From Caenorhabditis elegans (Eukaryota > Nematoda > Chromadorea > Rhabditida > Rhabditidae), in contig NC_003279.8 of assembly GCF_000002985.6 (NCBI RefSeq), positions 9,176,001 to 9,240,000 on the forward strand: a DNA stretch of 64,000 nucleotides, read 5' to 3'. The position numbers and the translations under genes are program-made. Below the pieces are notes generated by a model. That model was not told where the DNA came from and did no database searches. It was given only the letters and a program-made list of their open reading frames with translations. Of the stretch, positions 26,101-41,300 are shown piece by piece. The first letter of the stretch is position 1. Each line of letters begins with the position of its first letter.

Positions 26101-29100
26101 GAGTATGTGTTTTGATAGAGACATCAAGTGATTTTGTGTCGAAAATATAGTTTACGCTTCGTTTGAAGAGCGACCGAAATTTGGACCCCCACTCCGCGGC
26201 ACCACCCGGAAAATTGACGACAACGGGTGCTAGGAAAACTAGGCGGCTTATGACAAATGCACTTGGTAATTCGATTTGAATTTTTGACGGAAAAAGGAAG
26301 AAGAAGCAGAAGTTGGAAAAGAGTGTATATATGTCTGCATCTCTTACCTCTACAGTAACTATGATGAGTTTTTGATTTGATAATACTAATTGTAACTTAA
26401 AAGTCAAATTATTTTTCAATTCAGTTGAAATACATATAACCGAACAGATTTTAAAATTTTTAATTATTTGAAAACCCCAAAGTGAAAAGTTTTTACCAAA
26501 AAATTGGGAAGAGTTCGAAGGGAGATAATTTTTTCACTTAAAAAAATGCAGGAATCAACTAATTCAAAACATTTTCAGACGCCTGAAACTATGAACGTTC
26601 AGAATATAAAGCGAGACATTATTTCCATTATATTCAAATTTAGAAACTTAAAACAAAAAAAAAGCGTTTCAAATCTTTTCTATTCCACACAAAATAACAC
26701 AAAAAGTATACAAAAAAGAGAATTAGAGAAATAAAGTGATAAAAAGTGATGAATCAGTTTGATGAATGGTCAAGGTTTTGAACGGGAAAAGAGCCAAATA
26801 GAAGTATGTCGAAAATAGATGATGGAGGAGAACACCGTGACAAGAAGATTGGAAATGAACATTTTACAAAAAAATTTTCAAAAGCGTATGGCGAAAAATG
26901 ATTCAGCTCGACGTTTGTAGAAAGGATCAACATTTTTCATGAAATTTGCAAATTTTAGGTGAAACATGTGGCGAAGACTGAATTTTATCAGAATACTGAC
27001 AAAAGAGAGCTATTCTAAACGTTGAGTGGTGTCAGTGGGGATTTTATTTAAAATATACTAAAAATTAGTTTAGAAAGACTGAATATCTACATCAACAATT
27101 TAAAATTTTGATACTAGTAGGGAAATATGTGTTTATTTGACTTCCAAAATATAATTTAGATTGACTGTAAATAAAAAATTTCAAGAAAAAGAACTGAGGG
27201 AAACAGCAAGATTTGAACATTTGACAGAAATAAAGATAAAAAAATTGAAAATTATTATATCAACTTTGGGTATGAACAGTTTTTCATATTAAAAAAAACA
27301 TACCGCAGAACAAATTTCTATAAAAATACAAATTAAGAAATTCCAATAGACTGATCTGCAAAATTATGAAAAAGCGTGTTAAAGGCTAAATTCGATTAAA
27401 TCTTAAGATAAATGTCACCCATTTTGATTAATTTTGAATTTTAAATGATAAACCTAAAAATGAAAACAACGATGTAAAGGAAAAATAGATATAAAAAGGA
27501 AAAGTATAAGGAAGGCGTGAAAATAAGAAAGAATAAGATGAAAAAGGCACTTGTGAGAATCTAGAAATCTTCAAGAAAAAGAAGACATTTGATACGGGCG
27601 GTGCAAAAGATAGAGAGAGCCTATTGGATAGAGAGTTACCACTTGAACAATATATTTGACCAGTCCAAAATAACTAAAACTAGAACAACTATACAAGTTG
27701 AAGGTTTTTGGAGGGAAACTTTCATACAGTTCTTTTCTGAAATAATTTTTTTTCAAGTTTTCTGATCTATTTGCGTTAGGCCTTTATTTCATACATTTTC
27801 TTGAAATAATTGATCAATTATATCCACCAAATAAATAAAAAAGCAGTTCAAATCTTTAATAGGTTTTTTCCCAAAAATAATGAAATAAAATCCTCTTAAA
27901 AAATGACTGGATGAGTCAAAAATACTCTTTGCCAAAATATTTTCTTCCAGAAATAGATTAAAAGTAAAAAAAGAAGAAAAGATATAAATGACACTTGATA
28001 TGTTTCTTCGAAATAAAGGAGCAATGCACAACCAAAATGGAATAAAGACAAAGAAATGAAGAGTTCATCTGTTTTTTAGACTATGATCATGATTTTTTTT
28101 AAATGACTTTTCTTTAAAAAAATGTTCAGGAACGGATATATTTTACAGGGCTATGAAGTTTTTGGTCAGCAGCGGACTGTCTACCATAAGAAACACTATA
28201 TTTCATGTAAGCTGAACAAGTTAGAAAATGATTATTTAAATATTTTCGAAAACAAAATTGAATAAATCGTTCAAAAATTTACTTTTGAATACAAATTATC
28301 CATTAGATTCCAGTTTACAATAACTTTGTTTCCAAACATATAATCAACCAAAATCAGATGAAGATTTGAGAAAATTTGAACGGTACTGTATTGAAGAAAG
28401 ATATCTATGAATTGGGATATTCAGATCACCAACAACTGGGATAATGATTAAATAGAAGCAGAGAGATCAGGAGAGTCCTATGATGGTATCAAACAAATCA
28501 ATAAAAAAAATTCCAAAGACTCTGCAGTTCGTGGAAACCAAACAAATCGAAAACATTGCGTGTTGTTTGTCCCTCCGAATGTCCCGTCTAACATCAAAAT
28601 TAGGACCCCCTCCGGCTTTCTTTCAAAGACTTCCAAAACGATGGAGAATTAGTAAAAGCTGACTGGTATCTGAGCTTCAGCTTCTTTCAGAGTGAGAGAG
28701 AGTATCTTTAGTTTTCTTTCTCCTCCCACCCAAACGAATTTGCATCGAAAAGAAACGGAAACCAATGCGACATCCGGAACAAGGAAATAGTGGGGTCCGA
28801 TTGTATTTATTTGTAAAATGTTTTGCAGATTAATACTTTATTTATTGAAAATAATTTTTATTTCGTTTTAATTAATTCAATACCTGACTGTATATAATTA
28901 AGTTCATCTTTAAATTAAAGCACCTTTGTTCAGATTCAGACAAAGCAATCAGTGAAACAGTAGAATTTCCGTCTTGTCCAAGCAATAATATGTCAAAAGA
29001 TGTTCGATTTCAGAAAAGACACATAAGTTTAGACAAATGATAGAGGATTCTAAGAATGAAATTATTTAAATTTTGAACTATTTGAACAAAAAAAGATAAC

Positions 29101-29263
29101 CTGATGTAAGAATACAAATAATGACAAAGCCATAACCCCCTTTTTCTTATTCTTTTGCTTCGAGTAACCAAAAATGATAATACGAATGCATTCGTGAGTA
29201 GTTCTTTACTTTTTTTCCTATTGTACTCGAAGCTCATCCAATACTTTTTAAATAGACTAGTAA

Positions 29264-29356
<93 letters not shown>

Positions 29357-32300
29357 CAAGCCGGAGCTGCCAATTTCTTAAATGGAGACCTAAGCTTAAA
29401 AAATGGTTAGGTGATTGATAATACAAAATTGATATTCAAGGAATGACTGAAATTTGAACTGTTCAAAGAAAGAGCATCATGACTAGGGCTGTAATACGAA
29501 ACACCCCCTTATTTTTAAACCGAAGCTCCTTGAAAAATGAAATCTGGCCTAAGAAAACCTGTATGTATTAAAACATAAATACTAACCTCCATGGATGTTG
29601 TTTCCATCCAAGATGACATTCCTTATCCCGACACCTTGCTCCATCTTCAACATCCGTTAAGTTCATCGACTCAATTCGAATTTCACGAGAGATTGAGCCA
29701 CTCGATGAGCCACTGCCTCCGCCGATTGGCATCTGAAACTTATAAATTTATGATAATTATTTATTCAGAATTTTTAAAACAGAAATACTTCATGAATGAA
29801 TTCTTTGGTTTATGTCAAATAACGAATAGTAATTATTATTTAGATAACATTTAAATTGAACTTCTGTGCTCATCTTTGAGACAGAAGATCAGTTTTCTTT
29901 AGTCTTAGTGAAAACTGCTAAAATTATGTTGCCAAAAACAAAATCAGTGATGCAAGGCGATTTTTAAAAGGTCGGAAGAATAAAGAATTTCAGAAATTTC
30001 GGAAATAAAGTGAAACTCTTTGTAATAGAAGTAAAAATCTGCGAATGACATATCTCGCTGATCCAAGTATATTTAAGAAAATTGTATGTGTATCTATTTA
30101 GCACGTTTCTGAATTCAAATTATCGTGTTTTGGTAAAGTATTCAAAAGTTAAGCAAAAGTCAAGTTTAAAAAATGTAACCTACAAAATGTTTCTTAAACT
30201 TTTTCAATATTTCAATTTTTAAGAAGAAGTTACCAGAAAACTATTATGAAAGAATTTGAGCAATACGGTCGAGACCAACAGGGAGAATACGGTATTCGTG
30301 TTTTTTTTTTATTTTTGAATATTTTCTGAAGAAACTTCTACATGATTTCTGACCTTCAAGAATATCATTTTTCTTAAAAACCGACAAAAAAAATGAAAAG
30401 AAGCTTCTTGGTCCCAAACAAAATAGTATGGTTGAGTGAAAATTGGAGCATAGTCCAATGGAGAGAGTTGACACCCTGACGGAAGGAAGAAGAAGGCGCA
30501 GATGTGTTGCAAATTGGAGTAACTAATCGTAAAAGTTTCATGACCACAAACTTACACACAAAAACCCACACCGAACATTTTCTCTGTGAATTCTAACTTT
30601 TTCAAAGTCAAATATTTCAAAGGGGACTTTTTTTTGGGATTGTGCAAAAAACAACTTTAAGATTTTACAGCGTTTTCCCAGTTTTTCAAAAACATAAACT
30701 ATTTTAATAATATTTTTCTTTTGTAATTTGATTTTAAGAAAAAGTTCATACATTTATTTTTCATTTTTCGATATCAAAATGTTATTTTTAGGACTGAATT
30801 GGCTTACAAAAAGAAGTTTAAGCATGAGTTCAAGCTAGAAACATCAAAAGGTAAATTTGATCTTCCGCAGTTTTCACATAACAAAAAAACGGAAGAATTA
30901 TGTCAACAAAAAATGTTCATGTAGAAAAGATTTAGGTTGAGTTTTAAAAAATTTGAGATGATCAGAAAATTAGATAAATTAAAAAGGTTTCAGATTTCTA
31001 GTCAAATTGAATAACCAATATGTGTGAGCATGAACTGAAATTCAATGGAACGAAAAGGTAGATTAGCAGCATTGGGGAAATTTTTTAAAATTATGCCTAT
31101 GGTACCACAATGGCCAAATAAATTGGAAAATTCTCATTTTTTGCCTTTCTCCTTTTAATGCTACGGTTTACTTATGTTTCAAAGATTAATATTTAACATT
31201 TTAGGGATTCGACAGTGCTGCAGCTTTCTCAAAAAGTGGCAAAACTCAGTAATTGGCACTTTTTGACTATCAATTTTTTTTTAATTTGAAAAGTTCTACT
31301 ATGATAATTGGTCATTTTGGCACCATGTGAGTAAATTTGAACAATTTCCCCACTTGCGCTACTCCACTTTTATAAGAACGGTAGGTTGGAAATTTAGCGA
31401 AAATGGAGAATTGCAACATTTACACCTAATTTCAGAAAGCTGCTAGGGCTCCTGGCTGTTATTTTTTCTCAAAAAGAGACAGCTAACAAACGTCAAACTA
31501 ACAAACAAACAATAAGTATCGAAAAAGAGAAGACCTCGTCAAAAAAGCAAAAAGTAGTGTGACATAAAAACAGGCGAAAAAAAGAAACGAACAATTGAGC
31601 ACAAATTCGTCCTCTTTCTTCCAAGCAAAACTGAGAGAGAGACAAAATGGGCAAAGATATTTTAATCCAAAAAGCAAATGATTTCAATACTGACTGGATG
31701 AGAATTTGGATATTCGTGAGAAATGAGATCTGCTATATGAAAATGTCAGTTATGTGTATTGTTTTGGAATTTGAGATTCTCATTATCCATGAAAAATCAT
31801 AAGGTTACTGTAGTTGACATTTTCAGTCAAATATTTGTTTGGAAATTTCTGAAGTACCAGAAAAACCCCCGATAAAAGCGCAGCCCATTATCATTGTTTT
31901 TTTTTTAATTCTACAAAAATCCTACAAGTTTAAATACACTTTTTTCCTTTTTTCTGAAATGGGCCATTAATTTTTGGCACTCAAATCACGAGCTAGAATA
32001 TTATGAATATATTCAGCTCGTCGGTTTATTTTCAAAATTTTGCTTTACAAGAAAGTCAAAAATGGAAAAAAGCGCAAAATGTGTGAAATACTAGAAATTG
32101 CTGGCAAATTTTCGAATAATACATCATATATTTGAAAGAAATGTGCGTGTGCGTGTGCCCATCTCTGGAGGACCATTCAATTCATATTTGACAAAAAATG
32201 GATGTTTCTTTCTTTTTCTCTCACTTTTTCGATTCGTTCGTTTCGTGGTATGCCCCATTATTTACTAGTCTCCAGATAATTGTCACTATTTTTTAGAGAG

Positions 32301-35300
32301 GACTTTTGAATGAAAAGGGAAGCAACAATGGCTCAAAGAGTTTTTATTATTAAGAGGACGAACGCTTTTTACAAAAGAAGACTCAAGATTAGTAGTTTTT
32401 CAGATATAAGATAACTAGTTATTTTTAAGTTTACAAATTAATGTTCATCATATATATCCATTAATCTATCACTTGTGATATCTTGGATCTAAACTGATCT
32501 ATTTAGTTAAATTCATAAAAACGTAACCGATTAGTATACAAATCCAAGAAGCATGAGAAAATTCGATAGGAAAACGTTAAAAAAACCAAGAAAAGGGCGG
32601 AGCCTATTATAGATTTTCCTGTATCTGCACATTTACGATTTATTCTCCTCCACTTTTCATGAAATTTCTAATTTTTTGCAATTAACAAAAAATTGTTCAG
32701 TTTGAACAGTTCCAAAAACAACTAAAGTATGTAGCAGCCTCTTTTTTTTCGTTTGTCTCATACACCACGTTTAATATTTCAAAAAACTTGAATGACAAAA
32801 AAAAGACCACCCTCATGGAATCTAGCACCCATTTCCTTAAGGAAACTCATGTCATGTCGCCCAGTTTGCGATTGGTATGTGAAAAAAATGTCATGTGCAC
32901 TTCGCTCGTAGGTACGCCAAAAGGCACTAGGCAGGCATAGGTCGCCTTGGAGGCCGGTGGCATTCTACTGTTTAAAAAATAGATTAAGTCAGAAACTCTC
33001 GGAACAAAATTAATATTTTTTATATCGAAAAAAAAACCCAATATTCCTCCTACCTTTTTAAGTCTCAAACCATTTTTGAACATAGTTTTTGCAAAGGAAT
33101 ATGTATTCAAACTTGTCGAACTTCCATTTTCAAATGTCATGTTTTTATGATGAATAGTAGAAGAAGTGTGAGAATAAAAAAATGCAAGGAAAAGGAAATA
33201 GATAGGGTATAAGTATAACTGAATTTTGAAAATTAGATTAATTAGAGAAACATTTTACAAAGAATACAGATGGAGCATCCTCTTTTTCAAATATTTCAAC
33301 ACTGAAATTGTTTTCTTTAGTTTTTGGCGAATGACGACTTTTGGAACAGAGTTTAAAAGATAAAAAGTCTTGAAAATTTGAAAACTAACTCTGTAAGATG
33401 GACGAATGTTGTTGTAAGTTCTGTTTACGGCAGTTGTTGCTTGGCAAACCTGTAAGCATTCAATATTTTTAACATGAGACAGTAGTAATTGAACATTTTC
33501 AGAATTTTGACAATCCAGTTACAACTGATTGTTTTCTAATTTTTGAAAATAACTCAGTTTCGGGAAAAAACTATGGAGAATTCGCACGAATTCTCCACAT
33601 TTTTGATGGTACTTGTTTTGGAAAATATTTTCATTATTTTTGTGGATTACGGGTTAAATGTTTTTGTAAAAGTACACGAGACACCATGTGATCTAAAAAT
33701 TTCAAAATGTTCATGGAAATTGAGGGACGTTTTAGTGGTTGCCCAACACGAAAGAGACTCAAAGGATTAACTTTCTTTTTACTTTTATTTTGTTGTTTTT
33801 CATTTACTTTTGCATAACCATTTATTTTATATTAACTTCAAATGAAACTCACCTTGAATGCAGCTGGATCTTCAGTTTTATCAAGTTTCTCATACTCAAC
33901 AAATGCTCCTTCTTCCTCATTTTCCGGCTTTTCGTTTTCATTTCCATACGACGAGTACTGAAATTAAAAGTTTATCAGAATTTTTTACGTACACTTTTTA
34001 AATGTGAAGAAACAAAATTTACCTCCGAATTGTGATTTTTTATTTCAATTATTATATTTTCAAATTATTATTACATTTTATCGCATATTTTAGTGTTTAT
34101 CTAAATTCAGGCTTTTTTTGCTTTTAACCGCCATAAAACTTTTAGAAAATTTATCAAAATGTTTGATTATGAAACTGTTTATTGAGGCCATATTGAGTTT
34201 ATTAAATAATTATTTTTAAATCTAACCTCTGGATCATCAGTAACATCTTCAATAACCATTCCATGATTTGAATTATTATTATTTGAATTATTGTTACCAC
34301 CGCCTCGATATGGATTATTCATAGTGGACAACATCATCTGAAAATGTCTTTCATTTGAAAAAAGAAGAAACTAGAAAACATGTATGAAAATGGAAATTAG
34401 TTGGTCGTATATTGGCATCCCATTGAGAACAAATTGAATAAGGAACATGTAAAGAAAAAGAATTGAGAGATTAAAAATTAGAAGAGAAATCTGAGAAATT
34501 AGAGAGAAAAAGGAAAGAAAAATTACTGGTTCAAGTGTATGTAATTATGGAAAAATAGTTTACGATCGAGCGGTCGATCTAACATATCCTCTATTTGTAG
34601 TACACTTTTTGAGATTTCGGTTCAATTCTTCAAATAGATTTTTGGTTTTGAAAAAATAGATGAATTCTAAACGTTCTACTGAAAATTTAGTGGTCTATTA
34701 ACTATAACTACTGTCTTCCGTCCCATTTATAAAACTAAATTTTCGAAATTCTTTAAATATATTCCACGGAAGTTAGCAATTTTCAGATTAAAAAACCGAG
34801 TTTCAAAAAAGTTTTCCTCAAAATTTCCCAACACTTTGTTCGGAAAATCATATTAACTCAAAAAAAGTCGACCGAGAATAGCTAGATGAGTCTGTGAAGA
34901 AATGAATTCAGGTCGATTAGGCACACGCATGGAAGATTACGGTAGCTAATGGACAGGTGACACTACTTTTCAAGAGACTAGAGGGGGAGGTAAGATGAAA
35001 AAGACAAACTGGTTCAAATTTTGACGGTCAGTTTTTAGGAAAGATGATGGACACAACAATGACGAAAAGAAGAAAAAGAAGAAGTGGTTCAAATTTGAAA
35101 TTAGGAACAAAATTTGGAAGAAATTGAGGAAAAATTGTGGAAAGAGATGAAGATTCTACAAGGGGTAACAATGTCTTTCTTTTTTTTCAATTGGTTCAAT
35201 GAAAAATTCAATTTAATTTATATTCCGTTAAGCAGGCCTAAAAACTCTCAATCTAAAGTGAGCCTGAATTGTGAGAAATAATGGTGCTCAACACAAACAA

Positions 35301-38300
35301 GGTGTCCAGGAGAAGAATGGGAAGAAGAATAAGAGGAGTTTGTTTGTCAGGTTCAGGTATTCAACGGTTGCTCAAAAAACAGGAAATGGACAGTTAACCG
35401 GGCAATGGTTTGAATGAATGGAACATGCACTACTAATAGAAGGATGAGAGTTTGAATTTTGATGTTTAGAAACTGTTACAAGTAAAGAAAATTGAATGAT
35501 CATTGCCTAAAATTTATGGTTGTGTTTTATTCATTGGTCTGCTTGCACAGAAATCTTTGAAATAATTATCATAAGAGTTTTTTTTTGTTAGCTAAAACAT
35601 TGTCCAAGAAAATTCAACTGGAATATGCCAAAAGCGTAGAAAGAGGCGGAGCTTTTTATCGAAAATTGAAATAATTACAAAATAAAATTAGACCGATGTA
35701 AATAATAATTACCGATAATAGCCTCTGGGGTTTTTTTCCTATATTTGTTTCATGGCACCTAGTAAAGGATAAGAGAATAATTCCATAAGTGATAGGACAA
35801 TTTTAAACACAGTGAAAAGGGTGGAACCTTTGGCACCACACTCCAAATTATTCATGAAGGTACACGCACCAAGAAAATTTCGGTCGTGTCAGGGCATCGG
35901 GTTTCAAATTGGGAATTACACCTGTTTCATTAATTTTGCTGTGGAGTAGGTTCCATTTGAACAATTGTCAAACAGTATCCCACTAAACTAGCCTAGATTC
36001 GAGATATCTATCAACTTTGGAGGATGTTACTTTTACTGTAGTCCACCAGACACGATGGCCGCATGACTTGGAAACTAGAAACCGGAAGATGAGCATGTTT
36101 AGGTTCAAAAGAAAAAACGGAGAATAATCCGAAAAACGGTATGAGATGGGAAATGAGAGAGACACAGACAACATGCTTGTTTATTTGGTTTCCGTCGGGC
36201 GATTCGGAACCGGACAAAAGTTTTGTGGCAAGAAGAGGAAGAACCACGAAAAAAAAGGAGAAAATTAATCAAATTATGATACAATGAATCAGAAAAGACA
36301 CAAAACATTCAAGTATACTGAAAGGACAAAAGATTGGAATAAAAAGGGAGAGAGAGAGAGAGAATGATAAGTCATTCACATTTGAAAAGACAGTTTCTTA
36401 GTTCTTTCAGTTGGTAACACAGAGGAAATGTAATCGGAAAAGGGCAATTGATCTCTTTTTGGAGTAACACACTTCGGATGACAAATTACTGTTACAAAAT
36501 GGCTATCGATTCGGTTTGTTTCATCAGAGACGTTCATTAAAACTACTAAATGTTTTTAATATTCATATTTCACTACAATGGAGCAACTAGTTTTTTTAGG
36601 TCGCATGTTCTTCAAAACTGATGATTTTTATTCAAAACTTTTTTTGAATCGTAACACTGAAAATAAAGTGACACAGTGAATGAAAGAAAAACTCGGAAAA
36701 GTCCAAAATTATGTAGAACATAGGTCATGAAAACAAGAATTTGTTAAGCTTCTCAATTGTTTTGAATGTTTTAATCTATTTATTTAACGTACTCGGCATT
36801 CAGAGGCAACTTCCTGCTACACTTTGGCAACTTATTTAGTGCCACTAAAATAAGTTGCCGAATTGCTGGCAGGAAGTTGCCGAGTTGTTGGCAGGAAGTT
36901 GCCACGTAGTGGCAGCAAGTGGGAAAGAACGCTCAGCAACATCTAAATGTTGGCAGGAATGTGCAAAAGTTTGGCGGGAAGTTGCAAGTAAGCAAAGTTT
37001 GGCAGAAAGTTGCCTCTGAATGCCTGGGAGCGTTCTTTCCCACTTGCTGCCACTACGCGGCAACTTCCTGCCAACAACTCGGCAACTTCCTGTCAGCAAT
37101 TCGGCAACTTATTTTAGTGGCACTAAATAAGTTGCCAAAGTGTGGCAGGAAGTTGCCTCTGAATGCCGAGTATTACCACATACTACTGGAACTCGAGGCA
37201 ACGGAAAGTGCAAGTAGAATAAGTACTTTTTTGAAGGTTAAACACCAGCGACTGTAATATTGAATTAAAGAATACTAATTTTGTTGAAATTGGAAAAAAA
37301 ACTGATGTTGAAAATAAAACTTTGAATAATTCTAATGATTGATTAGGAAGCTTATGTGGTTTTTATTTTGACATATTGAAAAAAGAGAACAAAAAAAGTA
37401 ATCTCAGATCAGTATGTTGAATTTGAGTTATTGAAGTTATTGATCAGAAATAGTTTTCCCGTTTTTTGGTTAGAGTACTCATACCAAAAATCAGTGTTAC
37501 TAATCTACAACTAATATAACATTTTAAATTATAAACATTGTCATATAATTTTGTTTAACCATTTGAACATTCTCAATCTTTGTACAAACGCCGTTCGAAA
37601 TACGTCAAAGAATTCGAAAAAAAACATAGAATTTGTTTAATAGAAAAAAGTATGAAAATGATAAAAGAACACAATTGGTATCCAGTGTTGTAGCTACTTT
37701 TGCTGCTGCTGCAGAGATTTGTTTGATTTGATAAAGATATTGTCCTCTTCCTCCTCTATTTCCAAGAGAGAAAGGGATAAAATGATGATGAAAACGGATC
37801 AAATTAGGAACACATAGAGAAAAATGAGAGAATTGGAGAAATTGAAAAAAAGAGAGGAAATTCAAAACGTAATTATTTATTACTGATTAAAATTGCACAA
37901 GCCATTGGAATTTTTTGTTTCAAAAAATTAACCAAAATTTTGGCAAGTATAAAACAGTATAAAGGGAGGGAAACCAAAGCTTTTTCGGGCTTTTGCTTTT
38001 TCTTTTAAATGCTTTTTCAAAAAATTCATTTAAAAATTTAATAGTTTTCGAAAAAATACTTTTGTAGAAAATGGGAAGACTGCGAGATTTTACTTCAAAT
38101 ATCAATCTTTTTGAATTACTCTAAATGGTTTGATTTCTGATACATAGTTTTTAAAAATATTACACAAAAATTAATTTTCGGCTATGCAACGGATAGGTCG
38201 AGTTTTGGGCATTTTACGATCGAAAAATGGCCAGAATTGTTTTAAAAAATGTTCATGCGAAAAAAAAAATTAAAATTAAAAACGAAAATGTTTTTCTGAT

Positions 38301-41300
38301 GAATGAACGATGAAAGTTTTTTTGGGGTTGGCGAGAAATTTGGATAGATGTCAGCAGGGTTTTGTGTATTCTTATGAATTCAAGTCGAGATAGAGGAAAA
38401 ATAGATGAAGCTTAGAAACGTAGAGAAGCAATCATGAAAGTAAAAACAGGTTTGATATAGGCGGGAATATATCAATCATAGGTGTCTCTATCTCTCAATC
38501 TCGTCCAAAAGGTAAAGATGTCAAGGGTCGCATTGGTTTAAACAAAAACTTTGGTAATGAGATTATCATATTCTTTCTGATAACTTTGTGGTAGACTCTC
38601 ATCAGGGCGTATGATTTTGTGTTTTATCGTGTTTTTGGATAAATATTTCTCCTTTTGTTTTCACAAAAAAAATAGGAATACTCGCAAAGTATTTTTAAAG
38701 GCTAACTGAAGGAATTCAAAACCCTTAAAATACTTTTGTAGACAAAAAAAAACGATACTCGAAATTGTAATTAGAATTATAGAATATTCAAAAATGTTTC
38801 CTAATTTTTCAAGAAAAATTTTCAAATTTGCAAAATGCTTCGTTTTTTGGCAAAAAAAATTATGGTTCGTTCTCGGAAATAATTTATGTTACACCCGGAA
38901 TATGATTTGAAACAACTGGTATTATTAAAGAGCGGACGGATTGTTTATTATTTTTAAAAAGTTAAAATGTTTCCAAATCTTTGAAAAATGAAACAAAGTT
39001 TCCAATTTCATCGGATTATATCCAGTTGAACAAAAGTCGAAATGTAGAGGGATAGAGGATTATTATTTATTTTGAGAGATTCTGTAGGCAACAAAAAGTG
39101 AAAGTAAAGAAATGAACTGTTGAAAAGTGAACTAAAAAATACAAATAAACATTCGAAAAATGAAATATCAGGTTACTGTCTATAAATGACATCACATTGG
39201 ATTCATTTGACTTATCCTTAAATTGTTGAAAAGCACGATTTTCGTTTGAGAAACGGATTTTAGAATGACCAATTCTTGACACAAAACATTTCATTTTAAA
39301 AGCAGTTGCGAAATTATTTGAAGAAAGCCTAAAATATGTAATGAAAAAAATTTGTTTGAAAGTAGTATCGCAAGTGGGGTAGGTTTTTATTTGAAATCAA
39401 AAATAGGTAAATACCAAGTTTTATAGCACCATAATTTTGGAATTCAAAAAAAAATTAAATGTCATCGACGAGTTTTATATTTCAACCACTTTTTAATTAC
39501 ATTATTCAAACATTGCACAGTCTCGAGCAGGCTGTAGTGCACGACATTAGTCAAATAATGCTTTTGTTTTTTTCATAAATTTGTCAATATACCGAAGCTT
39601 TGATTGGAAATTCTGGAAATCTACTTTTTTCTGCATCAAATCGTATTATTTATAAAGTTTGTGAAATTTATTTTTGCATAAAAACTTGATTAAAAAATGG
39701 TATATAAATTCAAATTCAAAAGAAAGATCGTTGAAAGATAATCTTGGACTAAATACATGGTTTCATGTCAATTACCAGTGATTTGCATCAAACATTTGAT
39801 TCTATTTAGAATCGGAAATCAAAAACAACAGTCTAATCGGTTTTTACATGACAGAATGAGGCGTTCATGTCAAAATAATACGATTTGAACGTGTATCAAT
39901 TGTGTCACAGAAAATTGTATGAATATCCTGTTTTCATGATGATACAGTTTTTCCTGTGGTAGCGTGATTGAGTACAACCAACAACCCATTGAACCGGTAC
40001 CAAATTTCTTAACTTTAAATTAAGAATACTAGGGAAATTATACAGACAATTGGAAAGGAGTAAACTGAAATTCTACTCAAAGATCTTCGAAATGTATCTA
40101 GAGCTCGGCTGGAATTAACTTTGGTTTCATAAAGAAACATTAGGGATCTCCGGAAGAATAAGTAAAAATTCCAAATTGGCTAATATTTTCTATTAATATT
40201 GGGAACAATTTTTGTTGAAAACCAGTCTATTTAAATCATAATTCTTTTCATTCACTCAAACACCACTTCAAAAAAGGACTGCCACGTGGGTGTGATGCCT
40301 GTATTTGGGTGTAAAAACCACTGTGAATTCAGGCGAAAGACACGGGAAAGGACATGTCCAAATATTGACTTAGAAGAGAAATAAGGGGAGAAAAAAAGAT
40401 ACATGATCATCTGATGAGAAGGAAAAAAAAAGGAGAAAATTCGACAGATTACACGGGAGAAAAACGGTCGGAAGGGAGGATGAGAGCATGAATGAATGTA
40501 TAGTAAAAGCCGAAATACAAGCGGAAGGTGCGGGTCGAAACGGAAAATGTTGCGGTTTTTGATAGGAAAAATCGTTTGGAAAATACAGTAATTTGGGAAA
40601 CAAGAAATTCAAATCTGGCCAGAAGTTTGACACATAAATATTTTTCGTTTTTCAAAATCATCTATTAGAACAAAGAAGCATGTTTGTTTTTTTTTAAACT
40701 GAGTGATTTTTCAGTATTTACTCAACTCATTTTGCTAGCAAATTTTGAAAGGAAGAATTAGCCGATTGGTGAGTTTAGTTTGAACTCGAGAAAAAAGCCT
40801 TATCCAGCTTTATAATAATATGACTTTTTTAACTGAAATACGGTTCAGTTTTTAGCTACGTATGTGAAAGTGGCACCTTCTGCGAACACACGGCAGACTC
40901 ACTATCAGTTTTAGGAAGTTTTAACACAATTTCAATAAAAAATTATGGCGATATCATATTCCCAAAAAATAGGATTTCACGGTTTAAATTTATGTCTGTT
41001 CACTTTCAGAAACTGTTTCAGAGATACATTTGAAATTAGCATTTTTAACGCCCAAACTGGGTTCAATGATTTTAAACGAAAACATTCAATTTTGCATAGG
41101 TAACATCAATCACTAACCCTGGAGAAAATAGGAGAAAATGGGAAAAACTTGTGAGAATAAAGAGAAAAAGTGGGATGATCATCAAGACGACGAGGTGACA
41201 AGGTCATTTCATATAATTCATCTGAATTTGAAATTAAGTACGAACACGATCAGATGTAAAGATGTGAGGGTTGAAGAAATAGATTCAGATGACATGGATA

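Noticed and set aside
29010..29426. 138-codon open frame rich in YI repeats
   Set aside because: It is a translation of the AT microsatellite.
36845..37257. Open frames on both strands in the long inverted repeat
   Set aside because: They arise from the repeated GGCAGGAAGTTGCC units; the two strands read similarly because the arms are palindromic.
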